Shown: positions 1 to 9,010, counted from the stretch's first letter. The stretch is DNA of 64,000 nucleotides from Streptomyces sp. A3M-1-3 (GCF_024213665.1 NZ_JANAVP010000006.1:184557-248556), one strand, 5' to 3'. Numbers and translations are program-made. The notes: generated by a model from the letters alone, not told the origin.

Positions 1-231
1 CTGCGCGCTCTGGCCGGGGCCGCCCGGGACGACCACGATGTCGGGGGCGGTGACCTCGGCGAAGGTCCGGTCGGCGACGAGCCCGAGGCTGCCGCGGTTG
101 TCGTTGCGTACCGGGCCCCTCTGCTCGGCGACGAAGACTGTCTCGGCATCCGGGACGCGGCTGAGGATCTCGTACGGTCCTACCGCGTCGAGGGCGGTGA
201 AACGGTCGAACAGGACAATGGCGATCTGCAT
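1..231 (-). CDS. DJ-1/PfpI family protein (partial, 3' end outside window)
   Basis: The first 77 residues read from an ATG at 229-231 leftward off the window. The start MQIAIVLFDRFTALDAVGPYE and the later DIVVVPGGPG are typical of the class I glutamine-amidotransferase-like DJ-1/PfpI fold, in which an LDxxGP segment precedes the nucleophile elbow. The catalytic cysteine region lies outside the window, so activity (for example isonitrile-hydratase-like) cannot be judged. It lies 14 bp downstream of the GlxA-type regulator on the same strand, so the two are probably co-transcribed, and regulators of that type commonly accompany such enzymes. Family assignment is firm; substrate is unknown. Confidence 0.8.
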   Translation of the reverse strand, partial: MQIAIVLFDRFTALDAVGPYEILSRVPDAETVFVAEQRGPVRNDNRGSLGLVADRTFAEVTAPDIVVVPGGPGQSAQ

Positions 232-245
232 GGCTGCCTTTCGGT

Positions 246-1226
246 TCAGTGGGTGATGGGTGCGGTGCTGAAGCGGCGCCGGTACTCGGCCGGCGCCGAG
301 CCGAGTGTTCTGACGAAGGCGCGGCGCATGGCCTCCGGCGTGCCGTAGCCGCAGGCCCGCGAGATCTCCTCCACTCCGTCGGAGGTGTCCTCCAACAGCC
401 GCCGGGCGTGTTCGAGGCGTACGCGCTCGACGTACTTGCCTGGCGTCGAACCGGTCTCCGCCTGGAACGCGCGGGCGAAGTGGCGGGGTGAGAGCCGGGC
501 CCGGGCGGACAGCGACTCGACCGAGAGGTCGTCGTCGGGATGCTCGGTGATCCACTGCTGGACCTCGCGCAGCGGCTCCCGCCGCGCGGTCTGTACCGAC
601 AACTGGGCGCTGAACTGCGCCTGGTTGCCCGGCCGCCGGAGGAAGACGACCAGGTGGCGGGCGACCGTGAGCGCGGCGTCGCGCCCCAGGTCCTCCTCGA
701 CCAGGGCGAGCGCGAGGTCGATGCCCGCGGTCACCCCCGCGGACGTCGCCACGTTTCCGTCGCGTACGAAGATCGGTTCCGGGTCGACCTCGACGGCCGG
801 GTGGTCACGCGCGAGGCGTTCGCAGTACGCCCAGTGGGTCGTCGCCCTGCGGCCGTCCAGCAGTCCCGCCGCCGCCAGCAGGATCGCGCCGGTGCACACC
901 GACACGATGCGCTCCGCGCGCGGGGCGTTCTCCCGCAGCCAGTCGGTCATGCGCGGGTCCGGGTGGCGGGTGCCCTTGCCTCCCGGCACCAGCAGGGTGT
1001 GGGGTACGGGCGCGTCCGCCAGGCTGTGGTCCGGGACGAGCGTGAGACGGCTGGAGGTGCGCACGGGTCGTCCGTCGAGCGACGCGGTACGGATGCGGCA
1101 GGCGCCCCCGGGGTCGCCGGCGTACAGGGCGGCTCCGGTGAAGACCTCCACGGGACCGCTGACGTCAAGGCTCTGCACGTCGTCGAAGAGGAGGACGAGC
1201 ACGGTCCGGTCGGTTCGCTGCGCCAT
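246..1226 (-). CDS. GlxA family transcriptional regulator (DJ-1/PfpI + AraC HTH)
   Basis: A 326-aa DNA-binding regulator. Residues about 8-180 form a DJ-1/PfpI-like domain (LLFDDVQSLDVSGPVEVF near the N-terminus, VCTGAILLAAAGLLDGR at the elbow) and residues about 220-320 form a double AraC-type helix-turn-helix (LSPRHFARAFQAETGSTPGK followed by ACGYGTPEAMRRAF). This is the standard GlxA/FtrA-like architecture and length. The ATG at 1226 was chosen because the reading frame upstream of it has no homology to the family. It is 14 bp upstream of the PfpI-type gene and divergent from the SCO6745-family gene at 1360, so it may control both through the palindrome at 1333-1348. The effector is unknown. 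Confidence 0.88.
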   Translation of the reverse strand: MAQRTDRTVLVLLFDDVQSLDVSGPVEVFTGAALYAGDPGGACRIRTASLDGRPVRTSSRLTLVPDHSLADAPVPHTLLVPGGKGTRHPDPRMTDWLRENAPRAERIVSVCTGAILLAAAGLLDGRRATTHWAYCERLARDHPAVEVDPEPIFVRDGNVATSAGVTAGIDLALALVEEDLGRDAALTVARHLVVFLRRPGNQAQFSAQLSVQTARREPLREVQQWITEHPDDDLSVESLSARARLSPRHFARAFQAETGSTPGKYVERVRLEHARRLLEDTSDGVEEISRACGYGTPEAMRRAFVRTLGSAPAEYRRRFSTAPITH

Positions 1227-1332
1227 GCCCACGATTCTTCGCGGGGGCCGGTGGCGTCCGCAATGACGAATACCCCACCTTTCCTGCCACGGTGCTGCGT
1301 TACGAATGCTGCGGGCCGCGGGGTTTCGCGCG

Positions 1333-1348
1333 TACTGACCAGTCGGTA
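1333..1348. promoter_or_regulatory. Candidate operator: TACTGAC-CA-GTCGGTA
   Basis: In the 133-bp divergent spacer between the GlxA-type regulator and the SCO6745-family gene there is a 7-2-7 inverted repeat, TACTGACCAGTCGGTA, matching at 6 of 7 arm positions. Its centre and base composition resemble TetR-type operators, but no TetR gene is adjacent, so the cognate protein is unknown. It ends 11 bp before the ATG at 1360 and would overlap the start of that transcript. Confidence 0.35.
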
Positions 1349-1359
1349 ACGTGGTCCCC

Positions 1360-2223
1360 ATGACTTCGCTACCCGCCCGCGCCGGCCGCCGCTGTCACAA
1401 CCTGCTCAACCCGCTCCACTCGGCCGTGTACTTCTCCCCCGACTACACCAAGGAATTCGCCGGGATCGGCATCGAGGACCACAACGCCGCGTACTTCGCC
1501 GGCCGGGCCTCGGCCATGGGCCCGGTCGGCGCGGGCACGGTCGCCGCGACGTTCTACAACTTCAACCACGCGCTCATCGCCCGCCACGTGCCGCAGGTGT
1601 GGCGCACCGCCTCCCCCGAGGCCGCCCTCGGGGCGCGGCTGCGCGCCGTCGACACCACCCTGCGGCGGCTGCTCGGCGACGAAGCCGTCGCCTCCCCGGA
1701 GCTGGCCGAGGCCGCCTCACTCGCGCTGCGCGCCGCGGAGGGCTGCACCCTGCACGCCCGGCCGCTGTACGCCGCGCACGCCGATCTCCCGGTCCCCGAG
1801 GAGTCCCATCTCGCGTACTGGCACGCCGCGACGCTGCTGCGCGAGCACCGGGGGGACGGACACCTGGCCGTACTCCTCGACGCGGAACTCGACCCCGTCG
1901 AGGCTCTGGTGAGCCATACCGCGAGCGGCCGGGGCATGGCGCCCAAGTGGGCCATCACCACCCGTGGCTGGTCGCGGGCGGAGTGGGAGGCGGCGGCCGG
2001 CCGGCTGCGGGACCGCGGACTGCTCGACCCGCAGGGCGAGTTGACCGAGGCGGGGCTCGGGCTGCGCAAGGACATCGAGGCCGAGACGGACCGGCTCGAC
2101 CGGGCACCGTACGAGCACCTGGGCGCGGCGGGCGTCGAACGGCTCACCGAGCTGGCGACGGCGTTCGTGACCACCGCGCTGGGCGCCGGTGCGTTCCCCG
2201 CGGACGCGTTCGGCAAGGACTGA
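1360..2223 (+). CDS. SCO6745-family (SalK-like) protein
   Basis: A 287-aa protein of an actinobacterial family annotated as SCO6745 or SalK-like. The N-terminal segment with LLNPLHSAVYFSPDYTKEF, followed by AYFAGRASAMGPVGAGTVAATFYNF, is the family signature, and the remainder is helical with conserved Trp and His residues (YWHAATLLREHRGDGH). The C-terminal part (WSRAEWEAAAGRLRDRGLLD) looks like a winged-helix or MarR-type segment, which suggests DNA or ligand binding, but no function is established. The ATG at 1360 is preferred over the upstream GTG at 1351. Transcribed divergently from the GlxA regulator and followed 92 bp later by tex. Confidence 0.8.
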   Translation: MTSLPARAGRRCHNLLNPLHSAVYFSPDYTKEFAGIGIEDHNAAYFAGRASAMGPVGAGTVAATFYNFNHALIARHVPQVWRTASPEAALGARLRAVDTTLRRLLGDEAVASPELAEAASLALRAAEGCTLHARPLYAAHADLPVPEESHLAYWHAATLLREHRGDGHLAVLLDAELDPVEALVSHTASGRGMAPKWAITTRGWSRAEWEAAAGRLRDRGLLDPQGELTEAGLGLRKDIEAETDRLDRAPYEHLGAAGVERLTELATAFVTTALGAGAFPADAFGKD

Positions 2224-2315
2224 GGCGGCAGGACGCGCCGGGCCTGAACCCCCGGTTGTCGGTTCCACCTGCCACAATGCTGCCTTCAAGCTAGGCGAGA
2301 AGGCGGTACGGCATC

Positions 2316-4667
2316 GTGACGACGTCCATCGAAGGCAGGATCGCCGAGGAGCTCGGCGTACGGGAGCGGCAGGTGAAGGCCGCCGTCGAGCTGCTCGACG
2401 GCGGCTCCACCGTTCCGTTCATCGCGCGCTACCGCAAGGAAGCGACCGAGATGCTCGACGACGTGCAGCTGCGCACGCTCGAAGAGCGGCTGCGCTATCT
2501 GCGGGAGCTGGAGGAGCGGCGCACCGCGATCCTCGACTCCGTACGCGAGCAGGGCAAGCTGGACGGCGAGCTGGAGGCGCGGATCCGCGCCGCCGACACC
2601 AAGGCACGGCTGGAGGACATCTACCTCCCCTTCAAGCCGAAGCGCCGGACGAAGGCGCAGATCGCGCGCGAGGCCGGTCTGGAACCGCTCGCGGAGGGCC
2701 TGCTCGGCGACCCGTCGGTGGATCCGCTCGCCGCCGCGGCCGCGTTCGTCGACCCGGACAAGGGAGTGGCGGACGGCGCCGCGGCGCTGGACGGCGCCCG
2801 GGCGATCCTGGCGGAGCGGTTCGGCGAGGACGCCGACCTCATCGGTGAGCTGCGCGAGCGGATGTGGTCGCGCGGGCGGCTCGTGGCGAAGGTCCGGGAC
2901 GGCAAGGAGGAGGCGGGCGCCAAGTTCGCCGACTACTTCGACTTCGCGGAGGCGTTCACCGCGCTTCCCTCGCACCGGGTGCTGGCCATGCTCCGGGGCG
3001 AGAAGGAGGACGTACTCGACCTGGTGCTGGAGCCCGAGGAGCCGTCGGACGTGCCCGGCCCTTCGACGTACGAGGGGATGGTCGCCCGGCGCTTCGGCGT
3101 GGCGGATCGGGGCCGTCCGGCCGACAAGTGGCTGGCGGACACGGTGCGCTGGGCGTGGCGGACCCGGATCCTGGTCCACCTGGGCATCGATCTGCGGCTG
3201 CGGCTGCGGCAGGCCGCGGAGGACGAGGCGGTGCGCGTCTTCGCGGCGAACCTGCGGGACCTGCTGCTGGCCGCGCCCGCCGGGACGCGGGCGACGCTGG
3301 GGCTCGACCCCGGCTTCCGTACGGGCGTGAAGGTGGCTGTCGTGGACGCGACCGGGAAGGTCGTCGCCACGGACACGATCTATCCGCACGTCCCGGCCAA
3401 CAAGTGGGACGAGTCGCTGGCGAAGCTCGCCCGGCTGGCGAAGGAGCACTCCGTCGAGCTCATCGCCATCGGCAACGGCACGGCGTCCCGCGAGACCGAC
3501 AAGCTCGCCGGTGAACTGTGCGACAAGCACACCGAGTTGAAGCTGACGAAGGTCATGGTCTCGGAGGCGGGCGCCTCGGTCTACTCGGCGTCGGCCTTCG
3601 CCTCGCAGGAGCTGCCCGACCTCGATGTGTCGATCCGTGGGGCGGTGTCGATCGCGCGGCGGTTGCAGGACCCGCTGGCCGAGCTGGTGAAGATCGACCC
3701 CAAGTCGATCGGTGTCGGCCAGTACCAGCACGACCTGTCCGAGGTGAAGCTGTCCCGCTCGCTCGACGCGGTGGTCGAGGACTGTGTGAACGGCGTCGGT
3801 GTCGACGTGAACACGGCGTCCGCGCCGCTGCTCTCCCGCGTGTCGGGCATTGGCTCGGGCCTCGCCGAGAACATCGTCGCGCACCGCGACGCGAACGGGC
3901 CCTTCCGGTCCCGGAAAGCGCTGAAGGACGTGGCGCGGCTGGGCCCCAAGGCGTACGAGCAGTGTGCGGGCTTCCTGCGGATCCGGGGCGGCGACGACCC
4001 GCTCGACGGGTCGAGCGTGCACCCGGAGGCGTACCCGGTGGTGCGGGCGATGGGGAAGTCGGTGGGCAGCGAGGTCGCGGCGCTGGTCGGCAACACGGCG
4101 GTGCTGCGGTCGCTGAAGCCGGCCGACTTCGTGAACGACTCCTTCGGTCTGCCGACCGTGACGGACATCCTGCGCGAGCTGGAGAAGCCGGGGCGCGACC
4201 CGCGGCCCGCGTTCAAGACGGCGAGCTTCAAGGAAGGCGTCGAGAAGATCGGGGACCTGGCGCCGGGGATGCTGCTGGAGGGCGTGGTGACGAATGTCGC
4301 CGCGTTCGGCGCCTTCGTGGATGTCGGTGTCCACCAGGACGGCCTGGTCCATGTCTCGGCGATGTCGAAGACGTTCGTCAAGGACCCGCGGGATGTGGTG
4401 AAGCCGGGCGACATCGTGCGGGTGAAGGTGCTGGATGTCGACATCCCGCGCAAGCGGATCTCGCTGACGCTGCGCCTGGAGGACGAGGCGAGCGCGAGCG
4501 GCTCGGCGCCGGCGTCCCGTGACCGCGGGGGCCGCCCGCCGAGGCAGCGCCGCGAACAACCCGCCGCCCGCGGAGGCGGCGGCCGCCAGTCACCCCCGCC
4601 GGCCAACAGCGCGATGGCCGACGCCCTGCGCAGGGCCGGCCTGACGGACCCGAAGCGACGCGGCTGA
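2316..4667 (+). CDS. tex: Tex family RNA-binding transcription accessory protein
   Basis: A 783-aa Tex protein, full length for the family. An N-terminal helical region (MTTSIEGRIAEELGVRERQVKAA shortened here to its first helix) leads to the YqgF-like RNase-H fold (LGLDPGFRTGVKVAVVD, about residues 328-345), then helix-hairpin-helix repeats (LLSRVSGIGSGLAENIVAHR) and a C-terminal S1 RNA-binding domain (GMLLEGVVTNVAAFGAFVDV, about 650-720). The extreme C-terminus is a Gly/Arg/Pro-rich tail. Tex binds nucleic acid and influences transcription and, in pathogens, toxin expression. The start is a GTG. It faces the ABC-F gene, and a strongly structured spacer separates the two. Confidence 0.95.
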   Translation: MTTSIEGRIAEELGVRERQVKAAVELLDGGSTVPFIARYRKEATEMLDDVQLRTLEERLRYLRELEERRTAILDSVREQGKLDGELEARIRAADTKARLEDIYLPFKPKRRTKAQIAREAGLEPLAEGLLGDPSVDPLAAAAAFVDPDKGVADGAAALDGARAILAERFGEDADLIGELRERMWSRGRLVAKVRDGKEEAGAKFADYFDFAEAFTALPSHRVLAMLRGEKEDVLDLVLEPEEPSDVPGPSTYEGMVARRFGVADRGRPADKWLADTVRWAWRTRILVHLGIDLRLRLRQAAEDEAVRVFAANLRDLLLAAPAGTRATLGLDPGFRTGVKVAVVDATGKVVATDTIYPHVPANKWDESLAKLARLAKEHSVELIAIGNGTASRETDKLAGELCDKHTELKLTKVMVSEAGASVYSASAFASQELPDLDVSIRGAVSIARRLQDPLAELVKIDPKSIGVGQYQHDLSEVKLSRSLDAVVEDCVNGVGVDVNTASAPLLSRVSGIGSGLAENIVAHRDANGPFRSRKALKDVARLGPKAYEQCAGFLRIRGGDDPLDGSSVHPEAYPVVRAMGKSVGSEVAALVGNTAVLRSLKPADFVNDSFGLPTVTDILRELEKPGRDPRPAFKTASFKEGVEKIGDLAPGMLLEGVVTNVAAFGAFVDVGVHQDGLVHVSAMSKTFVKDPRDVVKPGDIVRVKVLDVDIPRKRISLTLRLEDEASASGSAPASRDRGGRPPRQRREQPAARGGGGRQSPPPANSAMADALRRAGLTDPKRRG

Positions 4668-4699
4668 CGCCGGGCGTGGGGGCGGTGGCGCGCCGCTGC

Positions 4700-4793
4700 G
4701 CGGCGGGACGCTGTCCCACCCACCCGCACACCACTGGGCGGGTGGGTGGGACAGCGTCCCGCCGCCCGCCCGCCCGCCCAGTGGTGTGCGGGT
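4700..4793. terminator. Two overlapping long hairpins between convergent genes
   Basis: The 285-bp spacer between tex (ends 4667) and the convergent ABC-F gene (ends 4953) holds a perfect 28-bp stem (4700-4727 with 4738-4765, 10-nt loop) and a second perfect 21-bp stem (4722-4742 with 4773-4793). The second stem reuses the loop and flanks of the first, so the two cannot fully form together. A bidirectional terminator is the simplest role. Nothing coding was recognised in the rest of the spacer, which also repeats a short stretch of the tex 3' end near 4858. Confidence 0.6.
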
Positions 4794-4952
4794 ACGGTAC
4801 CCCCACACCCCCGGGGCACCGGGAGTGGCCCGCCACGAGGGGCGGCAGCTTCGCGCCGCCCGCGGAGGCGGCGGTGGCGCCTCAGGTCCGCCCGGCGCGG
4901 GAACGCAGTCTCGTACGGGCCGGGGCGCAAGCCCCATGCCCATGGGTCGGGG

Positions 4953-6590
4953 TCAGCGTTCTGTGATCTTGCCCGTCGTCACTTCGATGCGCCGCGTCAT
5001 GTGGACCGCGTCCAGCATGCGGCGGTCGTGGGTGACCAGCAGCAGTGTTCCCTCGTACATCGCGAGGGCCGACTCCAGTTGCTCGATCGCCGGCAGGTCC
5101 AGGTGGTTCGTCGGCTCGTCGAGGACGAGCAGGTTCACGCCCCGCCCCTGGAGCAGCGCGAGCGCCGCGCGGGTGCGTTCGCCCGGGGACAGCGTCGCCG
5201 CCGGGCGCAGGACGTGCTCCGCTCGCAGGCCGAACTTCGCCAGGAGTGTGCGTACCTCGGCCGGCTCCGTGTCGGGCACCGCCGCGCAGAACGCGTCCAG
5301 CAGCGGCTCGTCCCCCAGGAACAGCCCGCGCGCCTGGTCGACCTCGCCGACCACGACGCCCGAGCCGAGCGTGGCGTGCCCCGCGTCCAGCGGGAGGCGG
5401 CCGAGCAGCGCCGCCAGTAGCGTGGATTTGCCGGAGCCGTTGGCTCCGGTGATCGCGACCCGGTCGGCCCAGTCGATCTGCAGGGTCGCGGGACCGAGGG
5501 TGAAGTCACCGCGGCGGATCTCCGCGTCGCGCAGGGTCGCGACGACCGAGCCGGAGCGCGGGGCGGCCGCGATCTCCATCCGGAGCTCCCACTCCTTGCG
5601 CGGCTCCTCGACCACATCGAGCCGCTCGATCATCCGCTGCGTCTGGCGCGCCTTGGACGCCTGCTTCTCGCTCGCCTCGCTGCGGAACTTGCGTCCGAGC
5701 TTGTCGTTGTCGCCCGCCTTCCGGCGGGCGTTCTTGACGCCCTTGTCCATCCAGGACCGCTGCATCTGCGCCCGGCCCTCGAGGGCGTCCTTCTTGTCCG
5801 CGTACTCCTCGAACGACTCGCGGGCGTGCCGGCGGGCCGTCTCCCGCTCCTCCAGGTACGCGCCGTAGCCGCCGCCGTAGAGGTTGATCTGCTGCTGCGC
5901 GAGGTCGAGCTCCAGGACCTTGGTCACGGTCCGGGTCAGGAACTCGCGGTCGTGGCTGACCACGACCGTGCCGGCTCGCAGCCCCTTGACGAAGGATTCG
6001 AGCCGGTCGAGCCCGTCGAGGTCGAGGTCGTTCGTGGGCTCGTCCAGCAGGAAGACGTCATAGCGGGAGAGGAGGAGCGAGGCGAGGCCGGCGCGGGCCG
6101 CCTGGCCGCCGGAGAGCGCCGTCATCGGGAGGTCGAGGCCGATGGTGAGGCCGAGGGAGTCCGCGACCTCCTCCGCCCGCTCGTCGAGGTCCGCGCCGCC
6201 GAGGTGCAGCCAGCGGTCCAGGCTCGTGGCGTACGCGTCGTCGGCTCCGGGCGCACCGTCGACGAGGGCCTGGGTGGCCTCGTCGAGCGCGAGCTGCGCG
6301 GCGGCGACCCCGGTGCGGCGGGCCAGGAAGTCCCGTACCGACTCCGCCGCCCGCCGCTCCGGCTCCTGCGGGAGGTGGCCGACGGTGGCCGAGGGCGGCG
6401 AGAGGCGCAGCTCGCCGCCCTCGGGGGTGTCGAGGCCCGCGAGGAGGCGCAGGAGGGTGGATTTGCCGGCGCCGTTGACGCCGACGAGGCCGATGACGTC
6501 GCCGGGCGCGACGACGAGGTCGAGCCCGGAGAAGAGCGAGCGTGCGCCGTGGCCGGCGGCGAGGTCCTTGGCGACGAGGGTTGCAGTCAT
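4953..6590 (-). CDS. ABC-F family ATPase
   Basis: A 545-aa soluble protein with two ATP-binding cassettes and no membrane segments, the ABC-F layout. First cassette: Walker A GVNGAGKST (about 38-46), signature LSGGQAARAG, Walker B FLLDEPTNDLDL. A charged linker (about 245-315) joins it to the second cassette: Walker A GANGSGKST, signature LSPGERTRAALA, Walker B LVLDEPTNHLDL. ABC-F proteins act on the ribosome, either as translation factors or as antibiotic protection proteins; this sequence alone does not say which. The ATG at 6590 is followed immediately by the cassette, so the start is secure. Monocistronic, and convergent with tex. Confidence 0.92.
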   Translation of the reverse strand: MTATLVAKDLAAGHGARSLFSGLDLVVAPGDVIGLVGVNGAGKSTLLRLLAGLDTPEGGELRLSPPSATVGHLPQEPERRAAESVRDFLARRTGVAAAQLALDEATQALVDGAPGADDAYATSLDRWLHLGGADLDERAEEVADSLGLTIGLDLPMTALSGGQAARAGLASLLLSRYDVFLLDEPTNDLDLDGLDRLESFVKGLRAGTVVVSHDREFLTRTVTKVLELDLAQQQINLYGGGYGAYLEERETARRHARESFEEYADKKDALEGRAQMQRSWMDKGVKNARRKAGDNDKLGRKFRSEASEKQASKARQTQRMIERLDVVEEPRKEWELRMEIAAAPRSGSVVATLRDAEIRRGDFTLGPATLQIDWADRVAITGANGSGKSTLLAALLGRLPLDAGHATLGSGVVVGEVDQARGLFLGDEPLLDAFCAAVPDTEPAEVRTLLAKFGLRAEHVLRPAATLSPGERTRAALALLQGRGVNLLVLDEPTNHLDLPAIEQLESALAMYEGTLLLVTHDRRMLDAVHMTRRIEVTTGKITER

Positions 6591-6749
6591 GAGGAGACCG
6601 ATCCTAATCGGGGTTCACGCCGGCCCCGCCGATTGGTACCCGATGCGTTACTGCTCGGGGCCGGGGACGACGACCGTCGGCTCCCGGGGCGCCGCAGGCC
6701 GGCGCGGGGCCCGGGGCGCGGGGCCCGGTGCGCGGGGCCATCGGCGGCG

Positions 6750-7784
6750 TCATCGCACCATCGGCGCGACCAGTACGCTCCCCGTGGTGCGCGCCACGAT
6801 GAAGGACTCCCCCTTCGTGGCCCGGCCGTCCAGCGGAATTCTGTGGGTGCCCGGTTCCAGACTGCCGTCGAAGAGCTCCTGCGCGTGCGTCCGGTACAGC
6901 CGGTCGAGGCGGTACGCGATCAGCTGCACCCGGCATCCGGAGGTCACCTCCACCCCGGCCTCGCCGTCCGTCACGACGAGTCCGGTGAGCCGGCGGCGCT
7001 CCAGCGGGCTTCGGTCCAGCGCGTGTTCGATCTGCGCGACGAGGAGCGGGATGATCGGGGCGAGCCCGTTGACGTACGCGACGTCGACGCCCGCCGCGCT
7101 GAACGCCCCCCGCACGGCGGCGCGTTCCCGCTCGCTCACGGCGCGGCCGAAGGCCACCGCGCCGTACGTGCGGAGTTCGTCGGCGGGGACGGCAGCCGCG
7201 TCGTGGGTGATCTCCGCGCCGATGCCGATGGTACGCAGGGCTGCGGCGAGCTTGGCGAGGACGGCGACGCGGGCCCCGATCAGCAGCACACGACGGGCCG
7301 GGGCCGCGCGTTCGCCGTCGGTCAGCAGCTTCTCCAGTTCTTCCCGGTACTGTCCGCCGCGGAAGCGGAACGGCCCTATCCCGTGGTAGCCGTTGCGCTC
7401 CAGGTCGGCCGTCTCGTCCGTCTGCCAGGCGAAGTCCCGCCAGACGAAGTCCTGTCCGTCCCGTCCGCCCCGCTCTATGGCGGCGGTGACCGCCCCGCAT
7501 TCGAGGCCCTCGCACTCGGGGCACCCGTAGATGATGTAGCGGCCGCCGGCCAGCGGAGCGTCCGCTTCGAACAGCAGCGCCCGGACATGTGCGGTGAAGA
7601 TCGCGGGCGGCACGTCGGAGGCGAGCGGCGAGACCGCGTCGAGGTCGGAGAGCTGGAACAGCAGCGGCCTGCCGTTCACCACGAAGTCGAGGAAATCCCG
7701 GTGGGCTTGGTACGAACCGTTGGTGAGAACACCCCCGGCGCGGACCGCGGGAGCCAGTGCGAAAGTCGCGTACTCGGCTGACAT
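6750..7784 (-). CDS. Conserved actinobacterial protein of unknown function
   Basis: A 344-aa protein, conserved in Streptomyces as far as I remember and often labelled oxidoreductase without experimental basis. The N-terminal half has an all-beta, Cys-containing segment (YIIYGCPECEGLECGAVTAAI) that could be a small metal-binding knuckle. The middle holds a Rossmann-like strand (RRVLLIGARVAVLAKLAAALRTI) and the C-terminus is beta-rich. The ATG at 7784 was chosen because the open frame upstream is antisense to the D-amino-acid oxidase gene. It diverges from that oxidase across about 90 bp. No catalytic motif was recognised. Confidence 0.75.
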   Translation of the reverse strand: MSAEYATFALAPAVRAGGVLTNGSYQAHRDFLDFVVNGRPLLFQLSDLDAVSPLASDVPPAIFTAHVRALLFEADAPLAGGRYIIYGCPECEGLECGAVTAAIERGGRDGQDFVWRDFAWQTDETADLERNGYHGIGPFRFRGGQYREELEKLLTDGERAAPARRVLLIGARVAVLAKLAAALRTIGIGAEITHDAAAVPADELRTYGAVAFGRAVSERERAAVRGAFSAAGVDVAYVNGLAPIIPLLVAQIEHALDRSPLERRRLTGLVVTDGEAGVEVTSGCRVQLIAYRLDRLYRTHAQELFDGSLEPGTHRIPLDGRATKGESFIVARTTGSVLVAPMVR

Positions 7785-7874
7785 GTCCTGAGTATCCCCA
7801 GCGGGGGCGTGATGTGAGCACGGCATCCCACATTCCGCTCGGCGGGGGCCGCGGGGGCGCGGTACCGTCCGGGA

Positions 7875-8822
7875 ATGATCGACGACGTAGTGGTGGTCGG
7901 GGCCGGGGTCATCGGGCTGACCACGGCGATCACGCTCGCGGAGGACGGCCGTCGGGTCCGGGTGTGGGCCCGTGAGGCCGGGACGGACACGGTCTCGGCG
8001 GTGGCCGGTGCGCTGTGGTGGCCGTATCGCGTCCAGCCCGAGGAGCTGGTGGGCGCATGGTCGCTCGCCTCGCTGCGGGTGAACACGGGGTTGGCCGAGC
8101 GGCCGGCGGAGACCGGCGTTCGGCTGGTCCCTGGGTTTATGGCGGACACGGCGGTGGCCGGGCTGGGGCCGTGGACCGCCGAGGTGCCGGGACTGCGTGA
8201 CGCGACGGCGGAGGAGCTGCCGGCCGGGTACGGGTACGGGCTGCGCGCCCGTCTCCCGCTGATCGACATGCCCGCGCATCTGCGGTATCTGCGCTGGCGG
8301 CTGGAGGCGGCGGGCGGGGTGGTGGAGCGGCGCGAGATCCGGACACTGGCAGAGGCGGGGCCCGTGGTCGTCAACTGCGCCGGGATCGGCGCCCGCGAGT
8401 TGGTGCCGGACCCCCAGGTCCGGCCGGTGCGCGGCCAGTTGGTGATCGTAGAGAACCCGGGGATCGAGGAGTGGTTCGTGGCGGCGGACCATGCGTCGAG
8501 CGAGACGGCGTACATCTTCCCGCAGCCGTACGGGGTGGTGCTCGGCGGTACGGCCGAGGAGGACTCCTGGGACCGGGAGCCCGATCCGGCGACCGCCCAC
8601 GCGATCGTCGAGCGCTGCGCGCGGATCCGTCCCGAGCTGGCCGGCGCGAAGGTCCTTGGGCACCGGGTGGGTCTGCGCCCGGCCCGCGACGGCGGGGTGC
8701 GGCTCGAGCCGGAACGGCTGCCGTCGGGGACGCTGTGCGTACACAACTACGGCCACGGGGGCGCGGGCATCACGGTCGCGTGGGGCTGCGCGCAGGCGGC
8801 AGCGCGACTCGTCCGGACATAG
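7875..8822 (+). CDS. D-amino-acid oxidase, FAD-dependent
   Basis: A 315-aa flavoprotein of the D-amino-acid oxidase (DAO) family. The N-terminal dinucleotide-binding motif VVVGAGVIGLTTAI (about 5-18) is followed by the DAO-type SAVAGALWWPY. A late RPARDGGVRLE holds the arginine that binds the substrate carboxylate in DAO enzymes, and NYGHGGAGITVAWG is the C-terminal FAD loop. The reaction is oxidative deamination of D-amino acids to 2-oxo acids with ammonia and hydrogen peroxide. No signal peptide, so it is cytoplasmic. The ATG at 7875 directly precedes the Rossmann strand. Substrate preference cannot be read from sequence. Confidence 0.9.
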   Translation: MIDDVVVVGAGVIGLTTAITLAEDGRRVRVWAREAGTDTVSAVAGALWWPYRVQPEELVGAWSLASLRVNTGLAERPAETGVRLVPGFMADTAVAGLGPWTAEVPGLRDATAEELPAGYGYGLRARLPLIDMPAHLRYLRWRLEAAGGVVERREIRTLAEAGPVVVNCAGIGARELVPDPQVRPVRGQLVIVENPGIEEWFVAADHASSETAYIFPQPYGVVLGGTAEEDSWDREPDPATAHAIVERCARIRPELAGAKVLGHRVGLRPARDGGVRLEPERLPSGTLCVHNYGHGGAGITVAWGCAQAAARLVRT

Positions 8823-8938
8823 GACGGCCGGCCCTGCCCCGCTCGCCTGCACGAGGCCGCCGCCGGGCATCCCCGCCGCGGGTATCCGCCCTGGTCAGGT
8901 GCGGAGCCCCGTCGCCTCACATGCGGCTGACTCTTGAT

Positions 8939-8953
8939 CGTCATACCATGACG
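8939..8953. repeat. Inverted repeat CGTCAT-ACC-ATGACG upstream of glpF
   Basis: A perfect 6-3-6 inverted repeat lies about 60 bp upstream of the glycerol facilitator ATG in the 188-bp spacer after the oxidase gene. It is placed well for an operator of the glycerol operon (in Streptomyces usually an IclR-type GylR system), but no regulator gene is next to it and the motif is short. Confidence 0.3.
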
Positions 8954-9010
8954 TCCTGGGGGAATCGGGCAAGCGACGGCCGGTCCTGAGCCGGCGGGAA
9001 GCGGGCTCCC

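Noticed and set aside
2286..4559. 757-residue open frame antisense to tex, and similar long antisense frames at 9032-11314, 41703-44045 and 43916-46195
   Set aside because: They mirror strongly supported genes on the other strand and consist of Arg/Pro/Ala/His-rich sequence typical of high-GC antisense frames; none shows a domain or start signal.
4953..6590. ABC-F protein as an antibiotic resistance determinant
   Set aside because: The ABC-F motifs are clear, but nothing visible distinguishes a resistance protein from a housekeeping translation factor, and no biosynthetic cluster surrounds it.
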